A program made the position numbers and the translations under genes. The notes under the pieces were generated by a model that saw only the letters and a list, made by a program, of their open reading frames with translations, was not told where the DNA came from and searched no databases. A stretch of 64,000 bases of DNA from Aphrocallistes beatrix (taxonomy: Eukaryota; Porifera; Hexactinellida; Sceptrulophora; Aphrocallistidae), in contig OY725500.1 in assembly GCA_963281255.1 (NCBI GenBank), positions 3,529,184 to 3,593,183 of the forward strand, read 5' to 3'. This document shows positions 10,230 through 22,838 of the stretch, piece after piece (position 1 is the first letter of the stretch; each line of letters starts with the position of its first letter).

Positions 10230-11559
10230 ATTTTGTTATTTATTTTCGTAAAATAGGTTTAGAGTAGTTTGCAGTTAGATATTTTAACTCGAATTTCTAA
10301 CAACTCTCCTTCTGTCAGTATAGGATTCTAGGTTTGTCAGGAGGTAATGTCTTTATGTTTTGAGACTTTATTTTTATTATATTATATTCATCCACTGTAG
10401 CTTATATAATTAATTTCGAACTGAGATTGTTTCCTTCACAATCATTAATTGCAATATCCAAGTTAAGAGCGTTTCCGTGGAGTGAGTGAGCTACTTCCTT
10501 GTCTCATTGACATATAGCTGACAGTATGGTGTGAAAAAGGAATTGTGCACTTTTAGTATTAGAAACAAATTTAGCACGATGAAAGTCCTTGGCATACTAA
10601 TCGACTTTAACTATGGATCCACTTGAATTTCTTTACTAATCAAAATTAGGTATTCTCGTCGGTTTTGTCAATTTAAGTTATTCTTTCAAATTAACTTCTA
10701 TATCATTCCGATTCGTACTCAGCATTAAATTTCAGCATAAATACGACTTTTAATGGCTACCATATTTGAGAAATATTTCGATCCCTAGCTACGGCATGAA
10801 TGCGGTAACATTCTGATCTCCAGATAAACTTGACAGGAACCATTTCGAGTGACTATTTGTTTTTTCCACGACTATGTTTAATTAGTTCGAATTTGCTAAT
10901 ATAGTAAACACTCAATTTAGAGAAATATATGACATGGTGTTCGGCATGGTGATAATATTAAATAATGCAAAAATAGACAAAAAAATATGATTCAACTGTT
11001 TCACAACTAAGAATTTAAATAAATCAGAAATTTATGTGGGATGAGTACATCAACCATCGATAATAGCCGGACGCCAAAAAAATTTGATCCGTAAAGAAAT
11101 ACAAGTAGATCCATAACTAAAATTGACCAGTATTTCAAAAACTGGTATCGTGCCAATCTGTTACTTTTATTCAAAAGTGTAAAAATTTTCACTATATTCA
11201 CTGACTATTGTTTGCAGAATACGCTTAAATTTTTTTTAATTAATGAATTTTAATTCTTAAGTAGCATAGCCGAAAAAGTAGGCAGTATGAACTCTAAGAG
11301 ATATTAAAAGTTTCATTTGAGAATCGGAATCTACACATTCGAATTTGTCATATTTGAAAAATTCTAACAAATTGCTAAACCCAATGAATAGAAGTATCAA
11401 TCTTTGCTACCAAGGTTCATCACCATATTCAGTGATGTTTTTTTTGGGGGGGAGGAAGGGGTTAAAAATACACTTCCACTTTATAGATGTGTTTTCATTG
11501 CAAAATATCCTCTTAATATTATGTCAGGCTGTACAATAGGTTCTAGTAATTCATCAAAT
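10230..11559. other. 3' flank of VLIG1 and AT-rich spacer, no gene seen
   Basis: The first ~180 bases align with the flank after VLIG copy 2 at 29,145 (shared AACTCGAATTTCT and CTGT..GTATAGGATT-like stretches), so the duplication included the 3' UTR. The rest is low-complexity AT-rich sequence with a G8 run near 11,447. No credible coding exon was found. Confidence 0.6.
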
Positions 11560-11933
11560 GGTGTTAAAATATTTATATAAAGGTGTGAAAATACAAAAAA
11601 AATAAATTTTATTGCTATACACTATAACATAATTGATATATATATATATATATGTATTAATAATAATGACAGCTACAATATTGTCGTTCAATGAATTATA
11701 TTGTGAGTGTGAAGCCGTTCATAGTTTTAGTATTGCATAGAAAAGGTGTGAAAAAGTGTTTTCCATTTTTTTTGCAGAGGTGTGAAAATTTCGCCTAGAT
11801 CTTCCAACTTAATCGTAGATTCATCATTTGATACCTACATGCCAATTTTCGTATCTCTACGACTTGTCAATTCTTCAATCAATTCGGACAAACAAACAAA
11901 CAAACAAAAATCCTAGCGTTTTAATATATAAGA
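11560..11933 (-). mobile_element. Helitron-like non-autonomous element, 3'-truncated
   Basis: Read on the minus strand it starts TCTTATATATTAAAACGC at 11,933, preceded by A. It continues with the family's TTGTCCGAATTGATTGAAG and AAATTTTCACACCTCTGC-like stretches and runs out near 11,560 before the GC-rich 3' hairpin. A CAAA microsatellite sits inside. Full relatives are at 60,553-61,392 and 62,059-63,033. Confidence 0.65.
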
Positions 11934-12039
11934 TATACGTGCATCTGTTCCAAATAGACACCCAGTTTATTCTAATTTAATTTGTTAGGGACGAGTTACA
12001 ATAACAAAACATTTAAATTATTTAATAAATAATTCATAT

Positions 12040-12290
12040 TCAACAATAACAGATGAAAACGAGAAGCTTCAGTTACAGAGCATAGCAAAAAGTACGTTGT
12101 CAAGGATGATAAACTATAGAGATTCTCAGCCATTGGTAATTAGAGGATGCGAGCTTCCCAAAATACTATCAGAAATACACAGTTCCCACAAATGTGCTGA
12201 ATATGCATATTATGCTTTAGCTAAAGTTCGATATTATTGGCCTATGTGTGTGACAATACGTGAGTATGTGAGAAGCCATGCGCGATACGG
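12040..12290 (+). pseudogene. Integrase zinc-binding (H2C2) domain relic
   Basis: The translation includes LPKILSEIHSSHKCAEY, YYALAKVRYYWPMC and IREYVRSHA. This is the layout of the histidine/cysteine domain that precedes a Gypsy- or Ginger-type integrase core. The sequence stops at ~12,285, where an unrelated MITE begins, and no catalytic core remains. It could come from a Ty3/Gypsy element or a Ginger transposon. Confidence 0.6.
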
Positions 12291-12467
12291 TGTTGAATTT
12301 CGCGGGACATGGCGGGGCACAATAGAAAAGCATGATAGATATAATAAAAAAATGCGGGACATATGGAGAATTTTTTTGTAAAGCGGGACACTCATAAAAA
12401 ATAGTCCAATAGAAGAGTGAGAAAAAGTGGAACGTCCCACCAAAAATGGGGCGGTTAGCATGTATGC
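12280..12467. mobile_element. GCGGGAC-type MITE, copy 1
   Basis: It shares TTGAATTTCGCGGGACATGG, repeated GCGGGAC/GTCCCGC motifs and the end GCATGTATGC with copies at 34,863-35,048 and 42,902-43,119. The left terminus is missing here, where it meets the integrase relic. Confidence 0.75.
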
Positions 12468-12779
12468 TATTCTGATGGAGGTGGCATTAACCGTTCCACT
12501 TTCTGCGCTCTTAAGGAACTAGTAGCTTCATAGGATTCTAAGATTTCGAGTTGGATTGCGTTTAGGAGCACAAACATTGAGAATATTCTCCTCTACTCTG
12601 ATGTCATTTAGCGATTAGATCTATGGAATTCATCGGATAATATTAGGAGCATATTTGTTGCACAATGCCTTGATAACAATAACTGTCATCTTTGATGAGA
12701 AAACGAAAATTTTATGATGATAATGATTTAACGACTAATAATATGGCTTCCCAAATTCTATTATTAGACCGGACGGTTT

Positions 12780-14175
12780 TACGATAGAGTATAATATTTC
12801 GAAAAATTTGTTCGACCGGACAGATTTTTCGGGACACTCACTTGTCTATAATGAATGTCTCGGACAATATGTGTATACATCCAAACCAACATGTTTTTTA
12901 CCTCGTAGATCCTGTATATCAAGTTTACTAGAAACCCTCGATGACTGGACCTATTCTATTGACAACGAATCCCAATTGATGTTATTTGTATAGATTTTGA
13001 AAAAGCCTTTGATAAGGTCCAACATGGAATACTTTTGGATAAATTGGAAGCGGTCGGAATTAATAGTGGTTTACTTAAATTATACAATTCCTTTCTTATC
13101 GGTCGGAAACAACGTGTGATGGTAGGGAACTCTTTATCAGACTGGTCATTAGTAAAGAGCAGAGTTTCCCAGGGATATGTGTTAGGACCGATATTATTCC
13201 TTATATACACCTTTTGACATTCCATATAAATCCATATTCAGTAGTTCGCTGCTACCTAACACCTTGCTCTCCACTTTTGCAGATGATACAAAAATGTACT
13301 GTCACTCATCAAAAATCTAAAATTGTTCTAGTTTGCAATCTGATATAGATTCTCTCAATAACTGGTCGAAATTAAATTATATGCCCACTAATTTGGAGAA
13401 ATGTTGTGTGTTGAATCTGCATAAAAGGAATGGTCACCAGCAGTATACTCTGGAAGGTTATATTTGATATTTAATAAGATTTATAAGCCTTTGATCCTAA
13501 CAAGAATATGCCTATCAGGCCTGGGGACCTTACTTGAAGAAAGACATTCACAAGTTAGAGAAAGTCTCAAAAAGAGCAACTAAATGTGTCCAAGTACTTG
13601 CTAACTTAGCTTATCATGAGAGGCTATCTATTTTAGGACTAACTTGTTTAGAGTTAATGCATTGGAGGGTGGATATTATATTACTCTGGAAGTATATGAA
13701 TGACCTGGCGGAAATCAACTTTAAATTCCCCCTGCTGCATCAATCTTTAAATCATAGACTACGGAACAAACCTTTATCAATATCTCCTCCACTAAGCATT
13801 CCACCGAATTCGAAGACCAGGGAGAACTTTTTTACAGAAAGAGTGGTTAAAGTATAATATACAGTTGAAGTCAGAGCGGCACAATCATTAACCAACTTTA
13901 AAGGCAGACTATAGCTATATTGGAAAACTCCAGCAAATTTACCTCCCGGTGGATGCGATAAAGTAAACGGATTTGCGTTCCCTCCGCTTGACAGTCTCTC
14001 CGGAACAATTCGATTGCTCTTTATTTTGTTTTGTTTCTATCTTATTTCAGTAGAGTTTCACTTGTATATTTTTGTTTTTGTCTTAGCTAGAACAGATGTG
14101 CTTTAAGCCCTCTGGGGCAGTACTTTTGTGTGAACATTTCATTACTTTATGCACAAATTAAATAAATCTAAATAT
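12780..14175 (+). pseudogene. Degenerate LINE (non-LTR retrotransposon) reverse transcriptase
   Basis: Reverse-transcriptase blocks appear in order across several frames: FEKAFDKVQHG (about 12,995), LLKLYNSFLIGRKQRV, VSQGYVLGPILFLIY (13,166-13,210), the catalytic FADD box (13,276-13,287), and LDSLNNW/EKC-like text. The C-terminal LKKDIHKLEKVSKRATK block follows (13,531-13,857). The 3' end has a TAAATAAATCTAAAT-type tail near 14,160. Multiple stops and frame changes show it is dead. The layout fits the CR1/Jockey/L2 group; the endonuclease part is absent or unrecognisable. Confidence 0.8.
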
Positions 14176-15017
14176 TCGAGTTTACAGATTAAAGCAGAAA
14201 ACATTATAATTAATTTACATTGTTTTTTAGTTAGTAGTATTTTATATACGTAGCTTTATCAGTACCAGAGGAATCACATTAACGAATTGGCTAATACAAT
14301 TAGATCAAAAAGCACTAATTACGCCATTTTTAATTTCTTGGTACACCGTACAGAGAAGTTATTCGATAATGTGTCTATGAATTTAAACTTTAAGTAAAGT
14401 ACAAATGTGCAATGGTTTGTATGAAAAGTATCCAGTGTCATCATAGTTGATTTGTTTAAATTGGTATTTGGAAATCATGATTCGCAGACGCCTGACCGTT
14501 TGTATCAACCATCTAACTGCATCAGAATTTTACTTCTGGCTGAGTAATGTGATTATTTTATTATGTTGGCTTTTTTGTGGAACTGAACTGCATTATATCT
14601 ATATTAGTATGGGCGACTGTTTGTCCACAGGAATAATAAGGTATCCATTAAGTAGAATTATCGAGTAGATCTCTCTATTTATTCCATTAATCCAGTCTTC
14701 AGTAGACGCCTTAAATATGCTTCGTAGTATTACATATGCCAGCTCCCAGTTATTCCCTGTCCTGCTCAGAAGTGAACATATTGTAGCTGATGATAGAATT
14801 TACTACAATGATCTTGCATTCCGATTATTTGGAATCTGTAGGACAGTAAAGACGTATTATCTAGTAGAACTCGAAAAGTGTCTGAAGCCACTATACTTTC
14901 GTGAAACCGGTAACTGAGCTTACAGGTAGTCAAGAATTATATAATATGCACTCGATTTGCGTAATTGTACCACTATAAAGCCTCACAAACTTTCTAATTA
15001 TATTAAAATTTGAGAAG
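14176..15017. other. Spacer upstream of the EGF gene
   Basis: Two short open frames (14,447-14,668 and 14,717-14,917) have no recognisable domain, and their codon use does not separate them from chance. No clear promoter motif was found. Confidence 0.4.
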
Positions 15018-15716
15018 ATGGATATTCAGAATATTTTAACCAAATTATTATTATTCATATTGGTCCTGAATTCTTTTTCAGGTGCTTTGGCTGACTTGTA
15101 TGCTGGGTATGATGACTATTTATATGGGTCTGGAGATTATGAGATAAGTGGTGATACTAATGAAGTGAGTGGGGATACAAGTTTCATATGTGGAGAATTC
15201 AATCCATGTCAGCAGCAGTGCATCAAACTCGATACGATCGAAGCTTGCTTTTGCGATCGAGGATTCAAGATTAATCCAGACAAACAAACCTGTTCGGACA
15301 TCAACGAATGCGATTTCGGTAATGGAGATTGTCAGCACCTCTGTACAAATACACACGGGTCGTATTATTGCACCTGCAGCCTAGGGTTCAAAAGAGGAAA
15401 CGATGGCCTGGTTTGTCATGATGTAGACGAATGTGAAGAGGGCTTCCATAACTGTGAACAGAAGTGTCATAATCTCGTTGGGGGATTCAGTTGCGACTGT
15501 GAAAAGGGCTATTACCTAGCTGACAACTCGACTGAATGTCGTAAAGAGTTATTTAAGCTTTCTCTAACGGACGAATCGACTCTCATCCTTGCTGGGGCTT
15601 TGACGGCAGTTGGGATAATTGTGATGATAATATTCTTAATAATATTTACTACTGCCTTGTACTTCATAAGGAGGATTGGTATGGAGCATCCCTACTCAAA
15701 AAATACATTTATTTAA
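15018..15716 (+). CDS. Type I membrane protein with three EGF domains
   Basis: Intact 232-residue protein in one exon. Residues 1-26 are a signal peptide (KLLLFILVLNSFSGALA). Next comes an acidic stretch with three SGD triplets (38-40, 44-46, 51-53) after YDDYLYG, resembling a syndecan-type glycosaminoglycan attachment region. Three six-cysteine EGF domains follow: 58-92, 97-133 and 139-174. The second and third carry the calcium-binding DINEC and DVDEC signatures. One N-glycosylation site is NST (170). A transmembrane helix (188-216) is followed by RR and a 14-residue cytoplasmic tail. It is likely a cell-surface adhesion or matrix protein. The family beyond EGF is not identified. Codons look normal and there are no lesions. 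Confidence 0.85.
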   Translation: MDIQNILTKLLLFILVLNSFSGALADLYAGYDDYLYGSGDYEISGDTNEVSGDTSFICGEFNPCQQQCIKLDTIEACFCDRGFKINPDKQTCSDINECDFGNGDCQHLCTNTHGSYYCTCSLGFKRGNDGLVCHDVDECEEGFHNCEQKCHNLVGGFSCDCEKGYYLADNSTECRKELFKLSLTDESTLILAGALTAVGIIVMIIFLIIFTTALYFIRRIGMEHPYSKNTFI

Positions 15717-16109
15717 TATTTTAAATTTATATTTATTATTTTAATGTGAACAATTATGTTGACCTAATTAAATCAACGTTTCCTTACAGTCTCTATTAAT
15801 AACAAGGGGGTACACACCAATTATATTTCTTTATAATCTGAATATTTTATTATATTTCATAATTCTATCCAAACCTACAACTACAGTGAACCCCTGATTA
15901 TCCGAACACCTGGTCGTACTACTTCGTGCCAGCAGGTTCGGAATGGTTGCTGCATAGTTATAATATCGGAATTTGAATATCTATATACGTAGTAGTAAAT
16001 TCATTTTATTGACACAAAGTTATCTTGATTGCGTAGTCTTATTGGATGTATTATTAATTGGAGGAACATTAACTGGAATGTGTTGATAACATTCTGACTT
16101 CTTTTCCCA
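15717..16109. other. 3' flank of the EGF gene
   Basis: AT-rich sequence with no gene seen. A TATCCGAACACC fragment near 15,900 resembles the end of the pogo-like MITE family. Confidence 0.4.
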
Positions 16110-17470
16110 CCTCGACAGTGAATAGCAGTTCACGTTTTGAAATAATTTTTTAAATATGCTAAAGGCAACTTTCAGCGGTTGACCTGGGGTATTTAAGGGT
16201 ATAGTAGAATCCGAATATCATATTTTAACAAGTATTTTATAAATAATTTGTTTGTTTTAGTTTACAATAGATTCTCAGAAAATTAAAAGCACTCAACAGT
16301 TTGCATCATGGGTCATAGATGTTCACTTGTATTTTTGCATTTTTGAATTAATAAAGAATTATTTGATCCTGGAGATTAGACGAAGGAATCCTGAGGTGGA
16401 CATAGTATCAGCAGGCAACGCAGCCTAAACAAGCGAAGTGCGCTTGTCTTGTAATCTTGTAAATTCATAAAAAGTCTGGAAGAAGTCTTTGCTACATCTT
16501 TATCAGTGTTTCTTAACATATGGTATAAGGGTTATGACAAGCTACCTAGACTGAGCGAAATTTAGCTGTGAAGGGATAAAAAGGTACTACTACTTCCTTT
16601 TGTTTAATAATTACAACTCTCGTTGTAACCGAGTCGAATGAAACGAAACATTTATGACATTTATGACGAAGGAGCCTTAGGTCCGGCCGTAGCATAGCAG
16701 TCAATAACATTAATCAAGTTAAAGAGAATACATTGAGTTTGGACAGCTTCGTTAAAACAGAAGTTGAATGCACTAAAATATTTTATCGGAAACATGAATA
16801 AGATGAAAAGGGATGAGATCCAAAATTACTCAAGACTGGGATAAAAGGAAACAGCACTACTGGTTATAATTTTGAATTTTTTGTCTGTTTGTTTTTCCTA
16901 TTTGATTGAAGAACTGGCTAATCGTCGAAATATGAAAATTGGCAAGTAGGTGGCAAATTATGAGTCTACGATAAATTCGAATATCTAAGCGAAATTTTCC
17001 CACCTCTACAAAAAATGGAAAACAAAATTTCACACCTTTTTTTACAAAATATATGTCTTCACTCCCACTTCAGAAATCATTGTACGACGCCACAATAGAC
17101 TGTCATTGTTACTATATACTTCAATACAATAATAGCTTAGATATCTTAATTTTTAATATAGTGTACATCAATAAAATTGATTATGTGTGTATTTTTACAC
17201 CTTTCTATAAATATTTTAACACCTTTTGACAATTTTGAAAAATATGCTAGATACTAGTTTCCAACGGTTGACCTGGGTTAAGGGTATAGAAACTGAACAT
17301 CATATTTTCGAGACGATGTGATAAATATTATTTTTTTACAATAGTTACATAGAGTAAACAAATTCCAGAATTAGGCTAGAGACTAGCTTCCAACTGTCAC
17401 ATGTGATTTTTAGGGTTGTAGATTTCAAATATTTTAAGCAGAAAATATTTGGAAAACTTAAAAGTAAAAA
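16110..17470 (+). mobile_element. Decayed Helitron-like copies
   Basis: Two overlapping relics share the family phrases CAACGGTTGACCTGGG (17,260) and GTAAACAAATTCC, plus GATTGAAGAACTGGCTA near 16,900. A degenerate GC-rich 3' module (GCGAAGTGCGCTTGTC) lies at ~16,430-16,445. Boundaries are not resolved. Confidence 0.5.
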
Positions 17471-18600
17471 TGTATCTGCGCACTACTCGTAAAGAAGACT
17501 GTTTGGGTTTAAATCGTCTTGTAATTTGAGAACTAGGTAGCTAAATATTATAGAAATTCTTTTTTCAGTATTCGCAATAATGCCAAGTTCTATGATATCT
17601 TACTATTTGATTGATAATTTATTATAATACCAAATTGTTGTACAGATATTTTTAAGTATTTAGAATACCTATCGCTACGATTTGAATAGATTGGAAGTGT
17701 AATGAAACCTCATTCTGATCCATGATGTCTATAGGAAGTAGAGAAGTAAGTGGATATCATCTAACTTATCGTTATACTGTACAGTTTGTTTCCACTTCAA
17801 ATCTAGCGACTAACTGTCCGCCGGTATTTGGATTCATTGAATTGCTGTATACGTGTAACCAGATAGACACACTAGTTACTGATAAATACGTCAATTATCG
17901 CATAAATGTGAAAGAAGTCAAGTGATTTGTTAAGATGCTAATTAAGGGTTTAAAGTTGAATGAAGTGCTTTGTACAATGTGAAGCCTGGAAAGATAAAAG
18001 ATATCTTTGTATGTTTACATTCAAATGAAGTAATCAAGTTTTAATCTTAGGACATACTATACTACAATTTTTTAACCTTATTTCCACCTGTCCGTTAGAA
18101 ATTGGACACAATCTACTGAATTTATTAGAATTCTAGAAACCTTTTAGTAAGAATACCTAAAATTATTCTGATGTACCTAGTGAAATACTTTCAAGAGAGA
18201 ATAAGTCAAAATGGTGCAGAGTAACACTAAGACTTTATTTGTAGGAATAAGACCTATTAATATTTCTGAGTATTAATTATGAGACATAGTTTGACTAGAG
18301 AGTTTGTATTTTTTTACTGGAAGGCTCTGTTACGCCAAGACTACGAGAACTAAGTACTCAGGTTTCAATTGTGAAATTTATTCGCACAATTTTCTTAAAA
18401 CCCAGCACGAAATTGCTAAGATTTCATCAAGGATATTTTTGAACTCCTAGAATTTGGATTTCAAGTTAGGATGGTGATAATGCTGCTATAGTAAATAAAA
18501 GTAAGCAGATTCGTTTGATTTAATTCTAATGGATTATATGTCTCCTTCTAATATATGATTGGAGAATAACATAATAAACCCTAAGTTTTAATATTTTAGA
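17471..18600. other. Gene-poor spacer
   Basis: AT-rich sequence without a recognisable element. One 67-codon open frame (17,722-17,925) has no detectable domain and is not called. Confidence 0.4.
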
Positions 18601-18617
18601 TTTCCTGCTTATCTGCT

Positions 18618-18685
18618 CAGTGCGCCATATTTCAATAAAACCAAGAATTTTAATTTCTTGGTTTTATTGAGAATATGGCGCACTG
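18618..18685. repeat. 68-bp near-perfect hairpin
   Basis: CAGTGCGCCATATTTCAAT starts the left arm. The 30/31-nt arms pair with one bulge around a 7-nt loop. Size and ends (CAGTG...CACTG) suit a minimal foldback MITE; a small-RNA precursor is the alternative. Confidence 0.65.
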
Positions 18686-18994
18686 ACAGGCCATGTGATT
18701 GAAAATGTATCACCTGTTTTGGAAATATTTCCAGGAAATATTCTTAAAATTAAAACTCAATAATTAATTTTGTTTTTTCAAAGCGATTGTCAAATGCTTT
18801 GTTTGTGATTATTAGGATGTATAAGTATTTTAATTTATTAAATACTTAATATATACATCATTAAATTTATTTCACCTCATATAGTACATAACTTACAAGC
18901 ATACGTACATTCTTGTATACATTTATAATAATTGAATTGTACAGCACACTTGAACATACAAGTATTAATATGGAATCTGCGCTATATAAATGTA

Positions 18995-19111
<117 letters not shown>

Positions 19112-19249
19112 AAAAACAAAGCGTTTGAGAATATGATGTTATATGCTAGGTATTAAACAACTTTCTATTCAGCAAGTAAGACACTTTATTTATCTAAATA
19201 CGAGTTTTGGAGCAGTTTATAATTTTCGTAAACTCCTAAGTAACAACTG

Positions 19250-19283
19250 CATGGCTTACTAAATATATATTTAGTAAGCCATG
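19250..19283. repeat. Perfect 34-bp palindrome
   Basis: CATGGCTTACTAAATAT is followed directly by its exact reverse complement with no loop. It lies just left of the inverted-repeat element at 19,324. Confidence 0.8.
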
Positions 19284-19323
19284 GTAACTGTGAGACTGTC
19301 AAAATGTTGACATATTTCATCTT

Positions 19324-20092
19324 TTCGGGATACAGACATTTTGTTACAGACATTTGGTTCCACGACGATGTATTACAAGACACGTCGCTACTAATTTGAT
19401 TGGTGAATTGTAAACACTTTCATATTATTGTTGTGATCATTTTTATAATTGCATCTGCTACAATGTTGTAAATTAATCCAACATATACACTAGCATAGAA
19501 GGAGATAATCTACCCTACTACACAAACATTCAAGTATAACTAATTATTAGTGAGTATCCATGCTAAAATGGTGTGAAATCCATCTTAAGAACTCCATCCT
19601 GCGACGATGTAAATAACTGATACCAATGTCTCACTTCCCCTGCTTGCCTCTGTTGTCCATAAATGAATCCCTTTCGAAAATATTATATTCTCCTCTTGTA
19701 GATTTGATCAGCCTAAGTGGCTGGTGAATATCTGCAATAACAGGTGTAGTCATATAGCGGAAAATAAGAAGAAAAAATAACAATAAAAACAATTGAACAA
19801 CTTTCTATTTATTCCGATCATGAATGGTGAAGGAAATCTTTGAGTTTCAATGACAACATTCTTTACAACGCTGTGGTGGATACTACGATGTTTTTATAAC
19901 ACTAACATTCAAGTGTTTACAATTGACCAATCAAATTACAGTGTAATCTCCGATAGTGAACACCTCGATATAGTGAACAAGAACTCTGTCCCGAAAGTGT
20001 TCAATAATAGAGAGGTTTGACTATACTAGTAGCGAAGTGTCTGTAACGAAATGTCTTAGTAACTAAATGTCTGTAGCGAAATGTCGGTATCC
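19324..20092. repeat. Inverted-repeat element
   Basis: The left arm (19,324-19,425) holds GGGATACAGACATTTTG and GTCGCTACTAATTTGATTGG. The right arm (about 19,906-20,092) holds the same in reverse. The right arm is interrupted by a TA-flanked MITE, and the intact left arm confirms the empty site. The central ~480 bp hold nothing recognised. Confidence 0.65.
19939..20026. mobile_element. 88-bp pogo-like MITE
   Basis: Starts CAGTGTAATCTCC and ends GGTTTGACTATAC between TA (19,937-19,938) and TA (20,027-20,028). Removing it restores the CAAATTAGTAGCG junction seen in the opposite arm of the host repeat. Confidence 0.7.
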
Positions 20093-21659
20093 CATATTGA
20101 AAATTCTCTACTGGTCACACTTGATAGATTTAAGTACTCTATGTCTTCTTAACTACTTTTACATCGAGATACCAATTACTTTGGCCTCATTGCCATTTCT
20201 GCTGAGGTTTTGAGGTCAGTTATTAATCCAAACTTTAGGATATCGTGAAACAATTACGAATGCGTCTGAAGATGCAGAAGAGTATAGCATACTCTATTAT
20301 GAACGTTATCGTATCATGTTTTGTCTGCTCTTCGTATACTTTTTAATGTATTATTATTCATTCTCATTAACTAAGCCATTGTTTGTGTACTGTCGAACCA
20401 TGGCCTACTACATATGTAGTAGACACGGTCGAACCTTTCAGAATTTTTTTCATAGCAATCGTAATGGTAAGATTTATCCCCATCACTTGGTATAATATCT
20501 GGAATGCTATGTTATATGTATACATCTACAAGTACTATATATAGAGAGATGAATTCTATACGTTGAAGCAAACCAAATTGTTTACAGCAATGAAATCATG
20601 CTCTTTAGTTAGAGTTGAGGTTTTCTTTATTACACCACATCAAAATTACACATGGGGATTATTCCTATTCATTACACTGCTCATACTCTCTTATTGGTTC
20701 CTTCTAATAATACTATCACAGGATTAAAAGGTATTTCGTCACTAAACGTCACATCGATAACTAAACTGATATTCGCATTAACTCTTTAGAAAATGTCATA
20801 AAATGTCAAAAACAAATATTTTTGCCACCAGGGAGCGCTGGTGAATAATGGGAATGAGGTCCACATCAAAAAATATCGGTCGTGGCAACCGAATATTTTC
20901 AGTATTCAGTATTCGATATGACAGCTATTCATGAATACTGATATCATGTCCGATCGGTTTCAACCTTACAATATAGATGTCTAGAAAATGACACATCTGC
21001 TAACCGAACGACATTTTCTCAACCGGTTAACTGAATCCAGCTTTAATATTTTAATTATCTACACTCATTAAACCTATTTAGTAACCATAGTTTCACACAT
21101 TTAGCATTAATTGCTAAATTAAGCTATCATAGAAATCAAGGGTTAATTATACATTTGTATTTATTGTTAGCTTCTCTACGATCTATTTTCACATTATCCA
21201 ATATGCTATTCCCGGATGTAAAATTCACTCTTTCCAAGATCGTGTAAATTGTAAACCAATTCAAGTAGTCAGACAACTTGATAACTTTGAGAAGAGGAAC
21301 AGTTGATGCAGAGCAGGAAGGATCATTTAAGAAGGCAGTGGTTCATTGTGGAGGGTCGGTTTATTCCTCTTTGTTGATGGGTTTATCGTTTTATGGTTAC
21401 CAAAAAGAATGTGCAAAATACATGATGGAATATTGCAAATCAGTCAATTTCAGAGAACCATACAACTTTTGAGAAGGGAATACTTTTTGAGCAGGAGACC
21501 GAGACTCTAGGCGCATTGTTTCCTAACCTGGGGTGAACAATATCAAAATTTTGCATAGTTGTTAATGGCAAGGGATTCGCAGATTAAGGATCAATTGTTC
21601 TGAAAGCGATGCTCTAGAGGAGGGGTCGGCATACCCCGGCCTGCGGGATGAATGTGTGT
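20093..21659. other. Spacer with a hAT-like end fragment
   Basis: No gene was found. AGGGGTCGGCATACCCC at about 21,618 looks like the terminus of a hAT element. A CTACTACATATGTAGTAG palindrome lies near 20,407. The 64-codon frame at 21,278-21,472 has no recognised domain. Confidence 0.45.
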
Positions 21660-22165
21660 GGCCCGCAATCTCATTACAAATCACTAAATTTATCACAAAT
21701 ATAACCTATTGCACAATAGTCTAAATTTTAACAACGGATATCGGTACTTTGATACTATATTTATATATGCTAGTAATACATTCCTGAGCTCTATTCTGCA
21801 TGGTTAATGATTTAAGGCAACTCATGTATTAGTTCAATCATCTACCGCATCCCTAGTCCAAAATCCGCAAGTTACTGTGAGGCCTTATATGTAGTAGGCT
21901 ATGGCTGAGCATAGACTCCTTTAAGTAAGGACTGTAGGTGTTCAATCTCAGCCATTGTGTATTATTGTTAAATATGAAGTATTTTTGGAGTCCATTGGCC
22001 ATGTTGCCTTAATTCAATTATGTATAGAATGTGAGTTATGTGGTTTTCACGCCTGCATTTTACAGATGAGATATACATGCATAATTCGAATGTCTGCTTA
22101 TAACGGCTTTAAAGATATAAGCTCAAATGGCGTACGTTTCCATAGCAATCCTGGAATGTAACAAC
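21660..22165. repeat. Partial copy of the VLIG1-upstream foldback
   Basis: It matches the arm at 3600-3830 (ATAACCTATTGC, GGTACTTTGATAC, CTCATGTATTAGTTCA, AAATCCGCAAGTT) and the inner stretch CGTTTCCATAGCAA. Lying 5' of VLIG copy 2, it may have been carried along in the tandem duplication or inserted separately. Confidence 0.7.
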
Positions 22166-22617
22166 TTTCCATTATAAAATTTTAATTTTTTCAAATTGTT
22201 GCAGTAATTAGTTCGACAAGTTTTACTTCACAACTTCGACTTGCCCCCAGACCTTATTTGCTCGCTTCGCTCGTTCAGGCCCCTATCCTAAATCCTGGCT
22301 ATGCCCCTGTATCAACACTTATCTTCTAATTCTAGGACAGTTGAATTTAAGTTGGCTCCCCTAAATTAAAATCTCTGGAGACGCCACTGATAAAAGTGAC
22401 ATTTCAATGCATATTCGCAAGTTAACCAATCAATTACCTGACTTTTCTGTCATTTATCAATCTTAAGTATAAGATCAAATTCAACATATTAACTGTATAT
22501 GTTTCTCCTTGTGACAATTACTGTAATGGCTGAAAAGTGATGCAGGCTGTCCCATCATAACATATTCGTTTTGTTTGTATTTATCTAAAATAGGCTATTG
22601 TTATTATTGGATTAGCA

Positions 22618-22680
22618 CAGGCACCTGGAGGGCGACTTATGTGGATACAAAGTGCCCGCCAGCTGCGAAGCGCGCTTGTC
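22618..22680. repeat. GC-rich hairpin module, solitary copy
   Basis: Degenerate copy of the module at 331-415, ending GCGAAGCGCGCTTGTC. It lies ~160 bp before the VLIG copy 2 start codon. The rest of the Helitron-like element is not evident here. Confidence 0.55.
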
Positions 22681-22838
22681 ACCAATTATATTCAATTTCA
22701 CTTTTGATATTAAAATTCTATATTTTAATTGGTCAACAGGGTTTTGTTTTGTAAAATCTTTTTTTCATATCAGCAATCAAAAGAATATACTTTTATATTG
22801 TAAACTAATTAGCAATTGATATATTTTCAGATAGCAAA

